A stretch of 64,000 bases of DNA from assembly GCF_014203755.1 (NCBI RefSeq), contig NZ_JACHJS010000001.1, forward strand, positions 6,262,001 through 6,326,000, written 5' to 3'. The notes below the pieces were generated by a model, which saw only the letters and a list, made by a program, of their open reading frames with translations, was not told the DNA's origin and did not search any database. This document shows positions 48,645 through 57,944 of this stretch, one piece after another (position 1 is the stretch's first letter; each line of letters opens with the position of its first letter). The stretch comes from Saccharothrix violaceirubra. Lineage in GTDB: Bacteria > Actinomycetota > Actinomycetes > Mycobacteriales > Pseudonocardiaceae. The translations under genes were made by a program, and so were the position numbers.

Positions 48645-48691
48645 GTAGTTTCCTCGGCTAAATACCCGTTCACGAGCCGGGGGATCGCCTC

Positions 48692-50320
48692 ATGACGCCG
48701 ACCGCGCAACTCGCCGACGAACTGCTCGACCTCATGCTCACCCAGTCGCCACTGGGCGCCACCCTGTACGGGTTGCCCGGCTACGACCACCTGCTGCCCG
48801 ACCACCGGCCGGAGACCGAGGAGGCGATCCGGACCCGGGCCGTGGACATCGCCCGCCGGGCCCGCGCGCTGGACTCCGACGATCCCGTGACCCGCGCGGT
48901 GATCGTGCAGCAGGCCGAGGCCGTGGTGGACCGGGTCGACGCGCTGGGCGTCGAGTACACGATCACGGACTCGTTCTTCGCGCCGGCGGGCGAACTGCTG
49001 TCCCTGATGCCGTCGACCCGGCTGACCGGTCCCGAGTCCGAACGCGCCTACCTCGACCGGCTGGCCGCGATCCCGGAGTTCCTGCGCCGCGTGGCCGATC
49101 GGCACCTGGCGGGCGTGACGGCCGGGCGGTTGCCCGTGGCGCACCTGGTGCGGGCGACCGTCGCGCACCTGGACCGGTACCTGGGCGCCGACGTGGACCC
49201 GTTGTCCCGGCCCGAGGGCGGCACGGAGTTCACGGCCGAACGCGACCGGCTGCTGTCGTCGGTGGTGCGGCCCGCTTTCGCGGCCTACCGGGACGTGATC
49301 GCCGGGCTGGCCGGACGCGACGAGGACCACCCGGGCCTGTGCGCGCTGCCCGGCGGCGACGAGGCGTACGCCGGGCTGGTGCGGGCGTACACGACGACCA
49401 CGCGCACGCCCAAGGACCTGCACCAGACCGGCCTGGACCTGATGGCGTCGCTCGCGCTGGAGTACGCCGACCTGGGCGAGCGGGTGTTCGGCACGCGGGA
49501 CACCGCGGAGATCTTCACGCGCATGCGCACCGACCCGGCGTTGCGCTGGCGCGACGCCGACGACCTGATCACGACCGCGCGGGCGGCCGTCGTGCGGGCC
49601 GAACAGGTCGCGCCGGAGTGGTTCGGCCGGCTGCCGGCCAAGCGGTGCGAGGTCGAGCCCGTGCCCGCGGCGGACGCGCCGGGCGCGCCCACGGCGTACT
49701 ACGTGCCGCCGTCGCTGGACGGCGCCCGGCCGGGCACGTACTTCGCGAACACCCACCGCGTCGAGGAGCGGTTCCGGTACCAGGCGGAGGCCGTGGCGTT
49801 CCACGAGGCCGTGCCGGGGCACCACTTCCAGATCACGCTCGCGCAGGAGTCGACCGACCTGCCCATGCTGCGCCGGGTCGCGGACGTGATCGCGTACCTG
49901 GAGGGCTGGGGCCTGTACACCGAGCGGCTCGCCGACGAGATGGGCCTGTACTCGGACGACGTCGCACGGCTGGGCATGCTGGCCCTGGACTCGATGCGAG
50001 CCGGGCGGCTGGTCGTGGACACCGGCCTGCACGCCAACGGCTGGACCCGCGCGCAGGCGATCGGATACCTGGAGGAGAACACCCCGCTGGCCCTGGTGGA
50101 GATCGAGAGCGAGGTCGACCGCTACATCGCCGCGCCCGGCCAGGCGCTGACGTACATGGTGGGACGGCTGGAGATCCTGCGCATCAGGGCCGAGGCGAAG
50201 GAGGCCTTGGGCGACCGGTTCGACATCCGCGCGTTCCACGACGTGGTGCTGGGCGGCGGGCCGTTGCCGCTGGCGGTGCTGGACGACGTGGTGCGGACCT
50301 GGGTGCGTTCGCGGCGGTAG
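48692..50320 (+). CDS. DUF885 putative metallopeptidase
   Basis: The 542-residue protein is a full-length DUF885 member with FRYQAEAVAFHEAVPGHHFQ (zinc-binding HExxxGHH), GWGLYTERLADEMG and APGQALTYMVGRLEILRIRA. These are presumed zinc-dependent peptidases with a mostly helical fold. No signal peptide is seen. It stands 48 bp after the response regulator and may be co-transcribed with the two-component genes. A shorter relative is at 11534-12787. Confidence 0.88.
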   Translation: MTPTAQLADELLDLMLTQSPLGATLYGLPGYDHLLPDHRPETEEAIRTRAVDIARRARALDSDDPVTRAVIVQQAEAVVDRVDALGVEYTITDSFFAPAGELLSLMPSTRLTGPESERAYLDRLAAIPEFLRRVADRHLAGVTAGRLPVAHLVRATVAHLDRYLGADVDPLSRPEGGTEFTAERDRLLSSVVRPAFAAYRDVIAGLAGRDEDHPGLCALPGGDEAYAGLVRAYTTTTRTPKDLHQTGLDLMASLALEYADLGERVFGTRDTAEIFTRMRTDPALRWRDADDLITTARAAVVRAEQVAPEWFGRLPAKRCEVEPVPAADAPGAPTAYYVPPSLDGARPGTYFANTHRVEERFRYQAEAVAFHEAVPGHHFQITLAQESTDLPMLRRVADVIAYLEGWGLYTERLADEMGLYSDDVARLGMLALDSMRAGRLVVDTGLHANGWTRAQAIGYLEENTPLALVEIESEVDRYIAAPGQALTYMVGRLEILRIRAEAKEALGDRFDIRAFHDVVLGGGPLPLAVLDDVVRTWVRSRR

Positions 50321-50573
50321 CGGTGACGCGGTGGGTGGGGTCGGGTCCGCCGGGTCCCACCCGTCCGCGTGCCTGGCCCGCCCCGACCGAGTCTGGGGGT
50401 CCGCGGTCGAGGCGGGGTCCGGGTCGCGACCGGTCCGGCCGCGCGGTCGACCTGGGTGGTCGAGACTGTGATCGTCTTCATCCCCGTCAAGACGGACGAC
50501 GGCGCAGGTCGCCCTGGAGCCGTCGCCATCCCCCCTGCCTTACGGAGAGCACCCCCGTCAGGCCCTCCGACAC
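50321..50573. other. Intergenic region upstream of the EspR-like gene
   Basis: The first 250 bp of the 382-bp gap after the DUF885 gene hold no convincing gene. The operator-like palindrome and promoter region follow. Confidence 0.4.
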
Positions 50574-50618
50574 GTTGACTCTGGTGAACATCTGAGCATT
50601 CTGTTCACACCAGTCAAC
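50574..50618. promoter_or_regulatory. Long palindromic operator upstream of EspR-like gene
   Basis: The left arm 50574-50590 (GTTGACTCTGGTGAACA) and right arm 50602-50618 (TGTTCACACCAGTCAAC) are near-perfect inverted repeats around an 11-bp centre. Extra half sites CAGTCAA (50625-50631) and CTGTCAA (50648-50654) follow. This is probably an autoregulatory site for the adjacent HTH protein and overlaps a TTGACT promoter-like element. Confidence 0.6.
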
Positions 50619-50702
50619 GCGATCCAGTCAATCCGGTGCGTGTTCCACTGTCAAGGCGACGGCGTGCAGAATGTTTCGGGGCCGACCGGGGAGGTGTGGC
50701 CG

Positions 50703-51131
50703 ATGTCCGGGACGTCCGGTCGCAAGACCCTGGCCCAGCGGATCGACTACCTGTTCCGCACGGTCCGCCCGCCGCACCGGCGCGAGTACACCTACGAGGA
50801 GGTCGCGCAGGCCGTCGCCCGCGACCAGCGGGAGACGATCTCCGCCTCCTACCTCTGGTACCTGCGCACCGGCCAGCGCGACAACCCGACGCTCAAGCAC
50901 CTCACCGTGCTGGCCCGGTTCTTCGGCGTGCCCACGGCGTACTTCGTCGACGAGCCGACCGGCGAACGGGTCGTGGCCGAACTCGCCCTGCTCGCCGCAC
51001 TCCAGGACGCGGGCGTGCGGGACGTGGCGTTGCGCGCCGCCGGGCTGTCGCCGGCCAGCCTGGAGACGATCGGCGACATGATCGCGCGCGTGCGCGAACT
51101 CGAAGGCCTGCCGCCCCGACGGGACGATTGA
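50703..51131 (+). CDS. EspR-like helix-turn-helix regulator
   Basis: The 142-residue protein has an N-terminal HTH (TLAQRIDYLFRTVRPPHRRE, ASYLWYLRTGQRDNPTLKHL, LARFFGVPTAYFVD) and a C-terminal dimerisation helix region (LSPASLETIGDMIARVRELE). The layout and sequence resemble M. tuberculosis EspR, a nucleoid-associated regulator of ESX-1. Homologues in filamentous actinomycetes regulate other targets. ATG 50703 follows GGGGAGG. Confidence 0.85.
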   Translation: MSGTSGRKTLAQRIDYLFRTVRPPHRREYTYEEVAQAVARDQRETISASYLWYLRTGQRDNPTLKHLTVLARFFGVPTAYFVDEPTGERVVAELALLAALQDAGVRDVALRAAGLSPASLETIGDMIARVRELEGLPPRRDD

Positions 51132-51837
51132 TCCACTCCCGACGGCTTTGGGGCGCCACCGCCGGGAATCAGGGCCCGACCCGGCGGAAATTGCCGGACC
51201 GCGCAGCCGTCGGTCTTGCCGACCAGGACACACGACACCACGGCGGCCGGGTCGCGGGACCGCGGCACAATCCCCCGCCGCTGATCAGAGCCATCGCGGG
51301 CGACGATCCCGACCGGTGACACCCGAATCTTCCGGGCCATCGCACAAAACAGGTCGACAATTCTCGCAGGATTTCTTCGATCGACCTGACCGGCGGATTC
51401 CGACGCGGAATTCACCTTCACCGCCGCACACGAGGGACCAGTGCCCGAATTCGCCGACGGAACGACCTAGGTCCTATTTCCCCGGGGCGGCCGGGAAGTA
51501 CGGCGACCGGACCGGTGGCGCGACGCCGAGGGGACCGCACCACCCCGCTCGCGAACGGCCTCCGGATCCACTCCGCCGCACCGCCACGCCCCGCCGCGAC
51601 GAACCACCCCCGAGGGCTTCGCGCACCCGGCACAGGCCCGCACAGGCACACGGCACCGACGAACCATCCGGAACTCACGAATACCCGAAATCGAGCGACG
51701 TGCGCCGGCCACGTACCGAGACTGGCTCACAGGCGTACGACACCGGATGCCGCACCGCCGACCAGGGGCTCCACGGAAACCGCCGGAAAATCGTTAGCGA
51801 AGCTCAAGAACTTGCCCCGTTCGGGTGGACTAAGGCA
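51132..51837. other. Intergenic region without a recognised gene
   Basis: About 700 bp contain open frames on both strands, but they are Arg/Pro/Thr-rich shadows without motif, start signal or family resemblance. AT content is somewhat higher around 51330-51480. I see no RNA gene before the hairpin and tRNA that follow. Confidence 0.45.
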
Positions 51838-51879
51838 GTCACCCACCTGCCAGTCGAGTAAGACCTACAGGTGGGTGAC
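51838..51879. terminator. Perfect 12-bp inverted repeat 3' of the tRNA gene
   Basis: GTCACCCACCTG (51838-51849) and CAGGTGGGTGAC (51868-51879) form a stem around an 18-nt loop, 20 bp beyond the 3' end of the tRNA on its strand. There is no U run, so it may be a processing or termination hairpin. Confidence 0.5.
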
Positions 51880-51899
51880 ATGCGCCGTCGCACTCACGG

Positions 51900-51973
51900 T
51901 GCCCCCGACGGGATTCGAACCCGTACTGTGACTCTTTTAAGGAGCCTGCCTCTACCGTTTGGGCTACGGGGGC
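51900..51973 (-). tRNA. tRNA with UAA anticodon and short variable loop
   Basis: The 74-nt gene folds as a class I cloverleaf. The acceptor stem is GCCCCCG/CGGGGGC and the D arm is GCCC..GGC with a GG pair in the loop. The anticodon stem is GGCTC/GAGTC around loop CTTAAAA, giving anticodon UAA. The variable loop is only 5 nt (ACAGT), the T arm is ACGGG/CCCGT with TTCGAAT, and the discriminator is A. CCA is not fully encoded. UAA should read the leucine codon UUA, but bacterial leucine tRNAs are class II with long variable arms, so the amino acid identity is uncertain. Confidence 0.8.
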
Positions 51974-52104
51974 AGCGAAGAGCTTAAGCCGTTACCGAGC
52001 GTTCGTGGAGCCGGTTCACGCTAAGTCCCCTGTACGGCTCAATCCGATCCGCTATTGCGCTCATTCGGGTAATGGACCCGCGGCACTCATCGCAAGTACA
52101 TACG
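51974..52104. other. Upstream region of the tRNA gene
   Basis: This should contain the tRNA promoter on the minus strand. A TAAGCT element 13-18 bp upstream of the tRNA could serve as the -10 box, but no matching -35 box is convincing. Confidence 0.3.
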
Positions 52105-52120
52105 TGTGATGCACATCACA
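52105..52120. promoter_or_regulatory. Crp/GlxR-type binding site
   Basis: TGTGATGCACATCACA fits the Crp consensus TGTGA-N6-TCACA exactly, with 7-bp perfect arms. It lies 132 bp upstream of the tRNA start and 110 bp downstream of the ATP-grasp gene, both transcribed leftward. It could regulate the tRNA transcript. Confidence 0.6.
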
Positions 52121-52229
52121 ATCAGCATGCCGATAGGCGAGTATTTTCCGCATTTCTGCGGTCAACCCGATACCGAAGTGCTTGACTCAGCAAGCGGATA
52201 AGGTGTGCCGAAGCTTCGGCAATCCGCGC

Positions 52230-53339
52230 TCAGCGACCTTTGCCCGCACCGGCCAGCTCCCTGAAGCGCGCGGCGGCCCAGTCGTGCACGGCGGTGGACA
52301 CCCGGTCGTCCTCGGCCCGGTGCTCGAACCACCGCCAGTCGCAGTTGACGTTGACCTCCAGGAACACGTGCTCGCCGCCGGACACCAGCAGGTCGAACGC
52401 GGCCACGCGCAGACCCCAGTGCGCGGCCAGCGCGAGCAGCTTGTCGGTCAGCGCCGCGGGCACGTCCACGGGCGCGACCCGCACGGCCTCGGGGTCGATC
52501 CAGAGCTGCGCCGGGTCGAGCTTGTCCACCTGGAAGGCCAGGCACCGCTCCCCCACGACGAACACGCGCAGTTCGGTCTCCGACGGCACGTACTCCTGCA
52601 CGATCACGGGCGCGGACTCGGGCGCCTTGCCCGTGCGGCTGGTCTCCAGCGGACGCGGGAACAGGCCGTGCTGCACGCCGGGCCGGGGTTCGAGCAGGTG
52701 CTTGCCGGACGTCTTCACGATGCACTGGGCGCCGCCGGGTCGCGCCCGTCCGGGCTGCGTGGTCACGGCGGTGCGCGGAATCCGCAGCCCGAACGCGGCG
52801 GCGTCGGCGAGCTGGGTCAGGCGGTCCAGGTCGGCGACGCCGTTGACGTGGGTGAAGTCGCGTCGGGTCGACAGCCAGTCCGCCACGGCGCCCCACTGGT
52901 CGGTCGCGTACGCGGCGGCGAGCGTGCCCGGTTCGACGGGCAGCGCGGACAGCTCGAAGTGGCGGCGCCACACCAGCAGGGGGCGCAACAGCCAGCGGTC
53001 GAGTTCGAGCAGGGGCGTGTCGGTGTAGACGGTGAGCGCCAGGTCCAGGCAGCGGTCGGCGTCCACGCGCACCATGCGGACACCGCGCTCGGCGAGCGCG
53101 ATGGAGAGTTCGTTCATCTCCATGTCGGCGGACCGTGCGAGCACCAGCACGCACGGCACGGGGCTGCCGTCGCCCTGCTCGACCATGCCGAGCCGGTGCA
53201 CCTGCTCCTGGAAGTCCAGGGCCTTCGGCGGCGACCGGAAGAGGTAGTCCTGGCCTTGGAGCAGCAGTGGCGTCGGCTTGGCAGGACGGGGCGTCCCGGT
53301 CGGGGGAACGAACTCGTTCCCCCGGCCCGACACGGACAT
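52230..53339 (-). CDS. ATP-grasp enzyme, candidate peptide maturase (MvdD/graspetide-like)
   Basis: The 369-residue protein has an N-terminal preATP-grasp region (CVLVLARSADMEMNELSIAL) and then an ATP-grasp core. Features are CIVKTSGKHLLEPRPG, VIVQEYVPSETELRVFVVGE, GLRVAAFDLLVSGGEHVFLE and VNVNCDWRWFEHR. The C-terminal FLEVNVNCDWRWFE resembles maturases that form ester or amide side-chain links in ribosomal peptides (microviridins, other graspetides). RimK-like ligases are an alternative. A 40-residue gene lies directly upstream. TTG 53345 would give a TTGA overlap with that gene; ATG 53339 is chosen. Confidence 0.75.
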   Translation of the reverse strand: MSVSGRGNEFVPPTGTPRPAKPTPLLLQGQDYLFRSPPKALDFQEQVHRLGMVEQGDGSPVPCVLVLARSADMEMNELSIALAERGVRMVRVDADRCLDLALTVYTDTPLLELDRWLLRPLLVWRRHFELSALPVEPGTLAAAYATDQWGAVADWLSTRRDFTHVNGVADLDRLTQLADAAAFGLRIPRTAVTTQPGRARPGGAQCIVKTSGKHLLEPRPGVQHGLFPRPLETSRTGKAPESAPVIVQEYVPSETELRVFVVGERCLAFQVDKLDPAQLWIDPEAVRVAPVDVPAALTDKLLALAAHWGLRVAAFDLLVSGGEHVFLEVNVNCDWRWFEHRAEDDRVSTAVHDWAAARFRELAGAGKGR

Positions 53340-53341
53340 GC

Positions 53342-53464
53342 TCAATCGTCCTTCTTGCTGCGGAACAACTTCCTTGCGGCTGCGTACTCGGCGGCGTACT
53401 CCGCCAGGGCACGGTCCTCGATCTCACCGCGGCGAAGCTGTGCGGCCAGCTCCTCAAGCGACAT
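53342..53464 (-). CDS. 40-residue peptide upstream of the ATP-grasp gene
   Basis: The peptide starts MSLEELAAQLRRGEIEDRAL and continues AEYAAEYAAARKLFRSKKDD. It is short, helical and charged, with an AEYAAEYAA repeat, and ends in several Lys and Asp residues. The start at 53464 follows an AGAAGG site, and the stop touches the start of the ATP-grasp gene, so the two are almost certainly co-expressed. It may be a precursor peptide or a small partner protein. No known graspetide core motif is evident. Confidence 0.6.
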   Translation of the reverse strand: MSLEELAAQLRRGEIEDRALAEYAAEYAAARKLFRSKKDD

Positions 53465-53613
53465 CGCGGTCACCTTCTCTCCCCACACGTACGTCACGCA
53501 TTCAGGTGACGCACCAGCGGTAGTGTCAGGTTCACGTTACGCAATGTCAAGATGACCCGAACGTATTGGTCCGATCGGGGGCTCAAGTACGCGTCCTGCA
53601 CCGGACAGCCCCG

Positions 53614-53643
53614 CTCCGACTCACCGGATCGGGTGAGCCGGAG
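53614..53643 (-). terminator. Hairpin downstream of ndh
   Basis: CTCCGACTCACC pairs with GGTGAGCCGGAG (one mismatch) around a short loop, 10 bp beyond the ndh stop. There is no clear U run. Confidence 0.5.
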
Positions 53644-53652
53644 GGGGTTGAC

Positions 53653-54978
53653 TCAGCTCTTCGTGGCCCGGTCGAACTCGGCCTTGGGCTCGTGGATCTG
53701 GCCCAGGGCGACGATCTCACGGCCGGAGAACAGCGCCTGCGTCCAGTCGACCAGCACGCGGAACTTGCGGTTGACCGTCGGCACGAACATCACGTGGTAG
53801 CTGCGGTGCATGAACCACGCGATCACGCCCCGGAAACGCAGGCCGAACACGTCCGCCACGCCCTTGTAGAGGCCCAGGCCCGCGACCGAGCCCAGGTACT
53901 TGTGGAAGTAGTCCTTGGGCTTGCGACCGCGCAGCGACGCCACGATGTTCTTCGACAGCAGCTTGGACTGCCGGATCGCGTGCTGCGCGTTGGGCACGCA
54001 GGTCGCGTTCGGGTCCTCCTCGGTGCGCGACAGGTCCGGCACGGCCGAGCAGTCGCCCGCCGCCCACACACCCGGCAGGCCCACGACCTGCATCGCGGCC
54101 GTGCAGCGGACCCGGCCACGCTCGTCGAGCGGCAGGTCGGTGTCGCGCAGCATGGGGTTGGCCTTCATGCCCGCGGTCCAGATGATCGTGTCCGAGTCGA
54201 ACTCGGTGCCGTCGTCGAGGACGACGTGACCGTGCTCCATGCTCTTGACCCGCGTGTCGAGGAAGCACTTGATGCCGCGCTTCTCGAGCTGCTCGACCGT
54301 GTAGACGCCCAGCTTCGCGCTGACCTCCGGCATGATCCGGGTGGTCGCCTCGACCAGCACCCAGTTCACGTCCGACTGCTTGAGGCCGTCGTAGTAGCGC
54401 AGCGCGTAGCGGGTCATGTCCTCCAGCTCGGCGAGCGTCTCGATGCCCGCGAAGCCGCCGCCGATCACCACGAACGTCATCAGCCGCTTGCGCAGCTCCG
54501 GGTCGTTGGTGCTGTTGGCCTGGTCCAGCCGCGACAACACGTGGTTGCGCAGGTAGATGGCCTCGCCGATGGTCTTCATGCCGATGCCGACCTCGGGCAG
54601 GCCCGGGATGGGCAGCGTGCGCGAGATGGCGCCCAGCGCCGAGACGAGCACGTCGTACTCGTACTCCTCGACGTGGCCGTCGGCCAGCTCCACGGTCACG
54701 GCCTTGCGGGCGTGCTCGATCTTCGTGGCGCGGCCGGTGACGACGTGGCAGCGGTTGAGGACCTTGCGCAGCGGCACGACGACGTGGCGCGGCTCGATCG
54801 ACCCGGCGGCGGCCTCGGGGAGGAAGGGTTGGTAGGTCATGTGCGGCTGCGGGTCGATGACGGTCACGGACGCCTCACCGGAGCGCAGCTTCTTCTGCAA
54901 CCCCAGCGCGGTGTACATGCCGACGTACCCACCGCCGACAATCACGATCCGTGTGGGTTGCGACTTCACAGCAGCCAT
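53653..54978 (-). CDS. ndh: Type II NADH dehydrogenase
   Basis: The 441-residue peripheral membrane flavoprotein has two dinucleotide-binding motifs, RIVIVGGGYVGMYTALGLQK (FAD, N-terminal) and FVVIGGGFAGIETLAELEDM (NADH, near residue 170). It also has TIIWTAGMKANPM, GVWAAGDCSAVPD and a C-terminal amphipathic membrane-binding part (FRGVIAWFMHRSYHVMFVPT). It passes electrons from NADH to menaquinone without pumping protons. ATG 54978 is the start. Confidence 0.95.
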   Translation of the reverse strand: MAAVKSQPTRIVIVGGGYVGMYTALGLQKKLRSGEASVTVIDPQPHMTYQPFLPEAAAGSIEPRHVVVPLRKVLNRCHVVTGRATKIEHARKAVTVELADGHVEEYEYDVLVSALGAISRTLPIPGLPEVGIGMKTIGEAIYLRNHVLSRLDQANSTNDPELRKRLMTFVVIGGGFAGIETLAELEDMTRYALRYYDGLKQSDVNWVLVEATTRIMPEVSAKLGVYTVEQLEKRGIKCFLDTRVKSMEHGHVVLDDGTEFDSDTIIWTAGMKANPMLRDTDLPLDERGRVRCTAAMQVVGLPGVWAAGDCSAVPDLSRTEEDPNATCVPNAQHAIRQSKLLSKNIVASLRGRKPKDYFHKYLGSVAGLGLYKGVADVFGLRFRGVIAWFMHRSYHVMFVPTVNRKFRVLVDWTQALFSGREIVALGQIHEPKAEFDRATKS

Positions 54979-55148
54979 ACGGTTATCGTCGCACCGCGAC
55001 CGGGATTCCGAGGTGTCCGCGAGGCTCGTTGTGACGATGGTCGCCGGGTGATGGTCGACACGTGGCCGCTGACCTGGACGGGACGGGAAAACCCCTGAGA
55101 GAAACGATCCAGTTGGTCAGCTCGCGCTGAGCCGGGGGGCCGTTTTCC

Positions 55149-55628
55149 TCAGCCTCGACGCCGCAGCAGGACGACCGTGCCCACCACGAGCCCGGCGGCT
55201 GCGGTAAGTCCTACCAGTTCGACTGTTTCGTCCGTTGTGCCCGGCGGGATCAGGTAGACCACGCCGACCAACGCGAACGCCGCGAGCTGCACCAGGCCGA
55301 ACCTCTTGGCGGGTGCGCGCAGGGCGGCGACGTCCAGCCGTGCGGACACCGGCACGACCGCCGCGTAGGCGGTCGTCAGGTGCAGCAGGTGCAGCAGCAC
55401 GACCAGCGCCGACACGGCCACGACGCCCGCGTCCTCGACGAACGCCATCGCCACCGCCGGGTAGCCCACCAGCAGCACGGCGGCGGCCGACGCCGGGATG
55501 GCCGCCGTCACCGCGGCCAGGGCCAGGTAGAGCCCGACCGCGAGCCAGTCGACCCCCTCGGCCGCCAGGACGAGCCCGACCACCAGGGCCCCGGCCCCGA
55601 TCCCGCCCCGCAACACCCACCCGTTCAC
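55149..55628 (-). CDS. Hypothetical integral membrane protein
   Basis: The 159-residue protein has about five hydrophobic segments (GIGAGALVVGLVLAAEG, AAVTAAIPASAAAVLLVGYP, VSALVVLLHLLHLTTAYAAV, LVQLAAFALVGVVYLIPPGT, AAAGLVVGTVVLLRRRG). No family is recognised. GTG 55628 gives an N-terminus directly before the first helix. It follows the DUF58 operon after an 80-bp gap that contains a decayed 22-bp repeat array. Confidence 0.65.
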   Translation of the reverse strand: MNGWVLRGGIGAGALVVGLVLAAEGVDWLAVGLYLALAAVTAAIPASAAAVLLVGYPAVAMAFVEDAGVVAVSALVVLLHLLHLTTAYAAVVPVSARLDVAALRAPAKRFGLVQLAAFALVGVVYLIPPGTTDETVELVGLTAAAGLVVGTVVLLRRRG

Positions 55629-55697
55629 GCGAGTCCTCCACTCGGACACCCCGAAATACTCACTCGGGCACCCCGAACCACACGTTTCGGGCACCCC
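55628..55697 (-). repeat. Decayed array of about three 22-bp units
   Basis: Units near 55628, 55651 and 55675 begin CGCGAGTC or CCCGAA and end GGACACC or GGGCACC. They resemble the inverted units at 46522 with several substitutions. The array lies between the DUF58 gene and the next gene on the same strand. Confidence 0.55.
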
Positions 55698-55707
55698 CGA
55701 ACCGGAC

Positions 55708-56984
55708 TCACCGGACCGTCCGCCGGGCCGAACGGGCCTGGCGGAGCGTGCCCGCGATCGAGCCGCCACCGCCGTCCCACCGCACGACGGCCACCCCGTG
55801 CCGACGCATGGCCTCCAACCGCACCTCGTGCTCGGCCGCGATCACCGCCAGCGCGCCCGCCCCCCACGGGTCGGGATCGGCCACCAGCGGGGCGGGCAGG
55901 GCGTCCACGGCCAGCACGACGTTGCCCCGGCGCGCGGCGTGCACGGTCGCCTCGACCACCTCGGCGTCGAGGAACGGCGACAGCACGACCACCAGCGCCC
56001 CGTGCGGCACCTGCCGGTGGGCGAGCACGGGTCGCGGAGCCCAGCCCGCCGACCGCGCGCACACCACGAGCTGGTTGCGCAGTCGCAACAACTGTCGGCG
56101 GCCCGCCCCCGCACGCACGCCGAGCTGCGGCCGGCCAAGGTCGACCAGCCCCACCCGGTCGCCCTGGCGCAGGTAACCGGCCGCCAACGACGCCGCCGCC
56201 CGGCACGCCACGTCGAGGCTGCCGCCCGGCCGGATCGTCACGCCCTGGTCCGCGACCGCCCACTCCCCCACCCGGGTGCCCACGTCGAGCCGGGTGTCCA
56301 ACGCCAGCACGACGTCCGCGTCCGCCTCGGCGTGGTGCTCGCGCACGTGCAGGCCGCCGGACCGCAGCGACACCCGCCAGTCGATCCGCTTGAGCCGGTC
56401 GCCCGGCTGGAACGCCCGGATGTCGCGCAGCTCCGTCGAATCGCCCGGCCGCCACGCCCGGTGCGCGCCGACCAGGCCCGAGGCGCGGGCGGGCAGCAGA
56501 CCGGCGGGCAGCACGGCGACCGGCGGCAGGACCACGCGACCCAGCTCGACCCCGGTGACCGGCCCGTAGACGAGCAACGCGTCGGGCCCGACCGCGAGGT
56601 GGTCCGGGCGCAACTCGACGCCCTCGCCCCACGCGTCACGCCGGATCGTGGCCTCGACCTCGCGGGTGCCGGCGGCCACCACGCGCACCGGTCCCAGGCC
56701 CGGCCGCCCGTCCGGCACCCGGACCGCGATCACCTCGGCGCCTTCGCCCGCGTCCAGTTCCACGACGGCCCGCGCCGCGCCGATCTCGCCGGTGCGCGGC
56801 ACACCCCGCACGGACACGCGAGGCGTGCCCCGACGGCCCCGGACCGGGATCGCGATCAGCGTCGACAGCAGCAGCGGCGTGCCGAACAGCACCAGCGCGA
56901 CCTTGTGCAGCACCAGCCCGAACACGACCAGGCCGACGCCCAGCGCCAGGCCCCGGACCAGCGCGTCCGTCGGCTGCCACCGCG

Positions 56985-56988
<4 letters not shown>
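55708..56988 (-). CDS. DUF58 domain protein
   Basis: The 426-residue protein has an N-terminal pair of membrane helices (LALGVGLVVFGLVLHKVALV, LFGTPLLLSTLIAIPVRG), a beta domain, and the DUF58 motif YRxGDxxRxIdW-like DSTELRDIRAFQPGDRLKRI followed by DWRVSLRSGGLHVREH. A vWA-like region follows. DUF58 proteins are partners of MoxR AAA+ ATPases in envelope-related functions. GTG 56988 overlaps the MoxR stop as GTGA. Confidence 0.88.

Positions 56989-57940
<952 letters not shown>

Positions 57941-57944
<4 letters not shown>

Noticed and set aside
51148..51861. Plus-strand open frame of 237 codons between the EspR-like gene and the tRNA
   Set aside because: Composition is Arg/Thr/Pro-rich with no domain, no good ribosome-binding site and no neighbour support.
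51900..51973. tRNA gene as an attachment site for a second integrative element
   Set aside because: No integrase lies near it and I found no repeat of the tRNA 3' end in the flanks.
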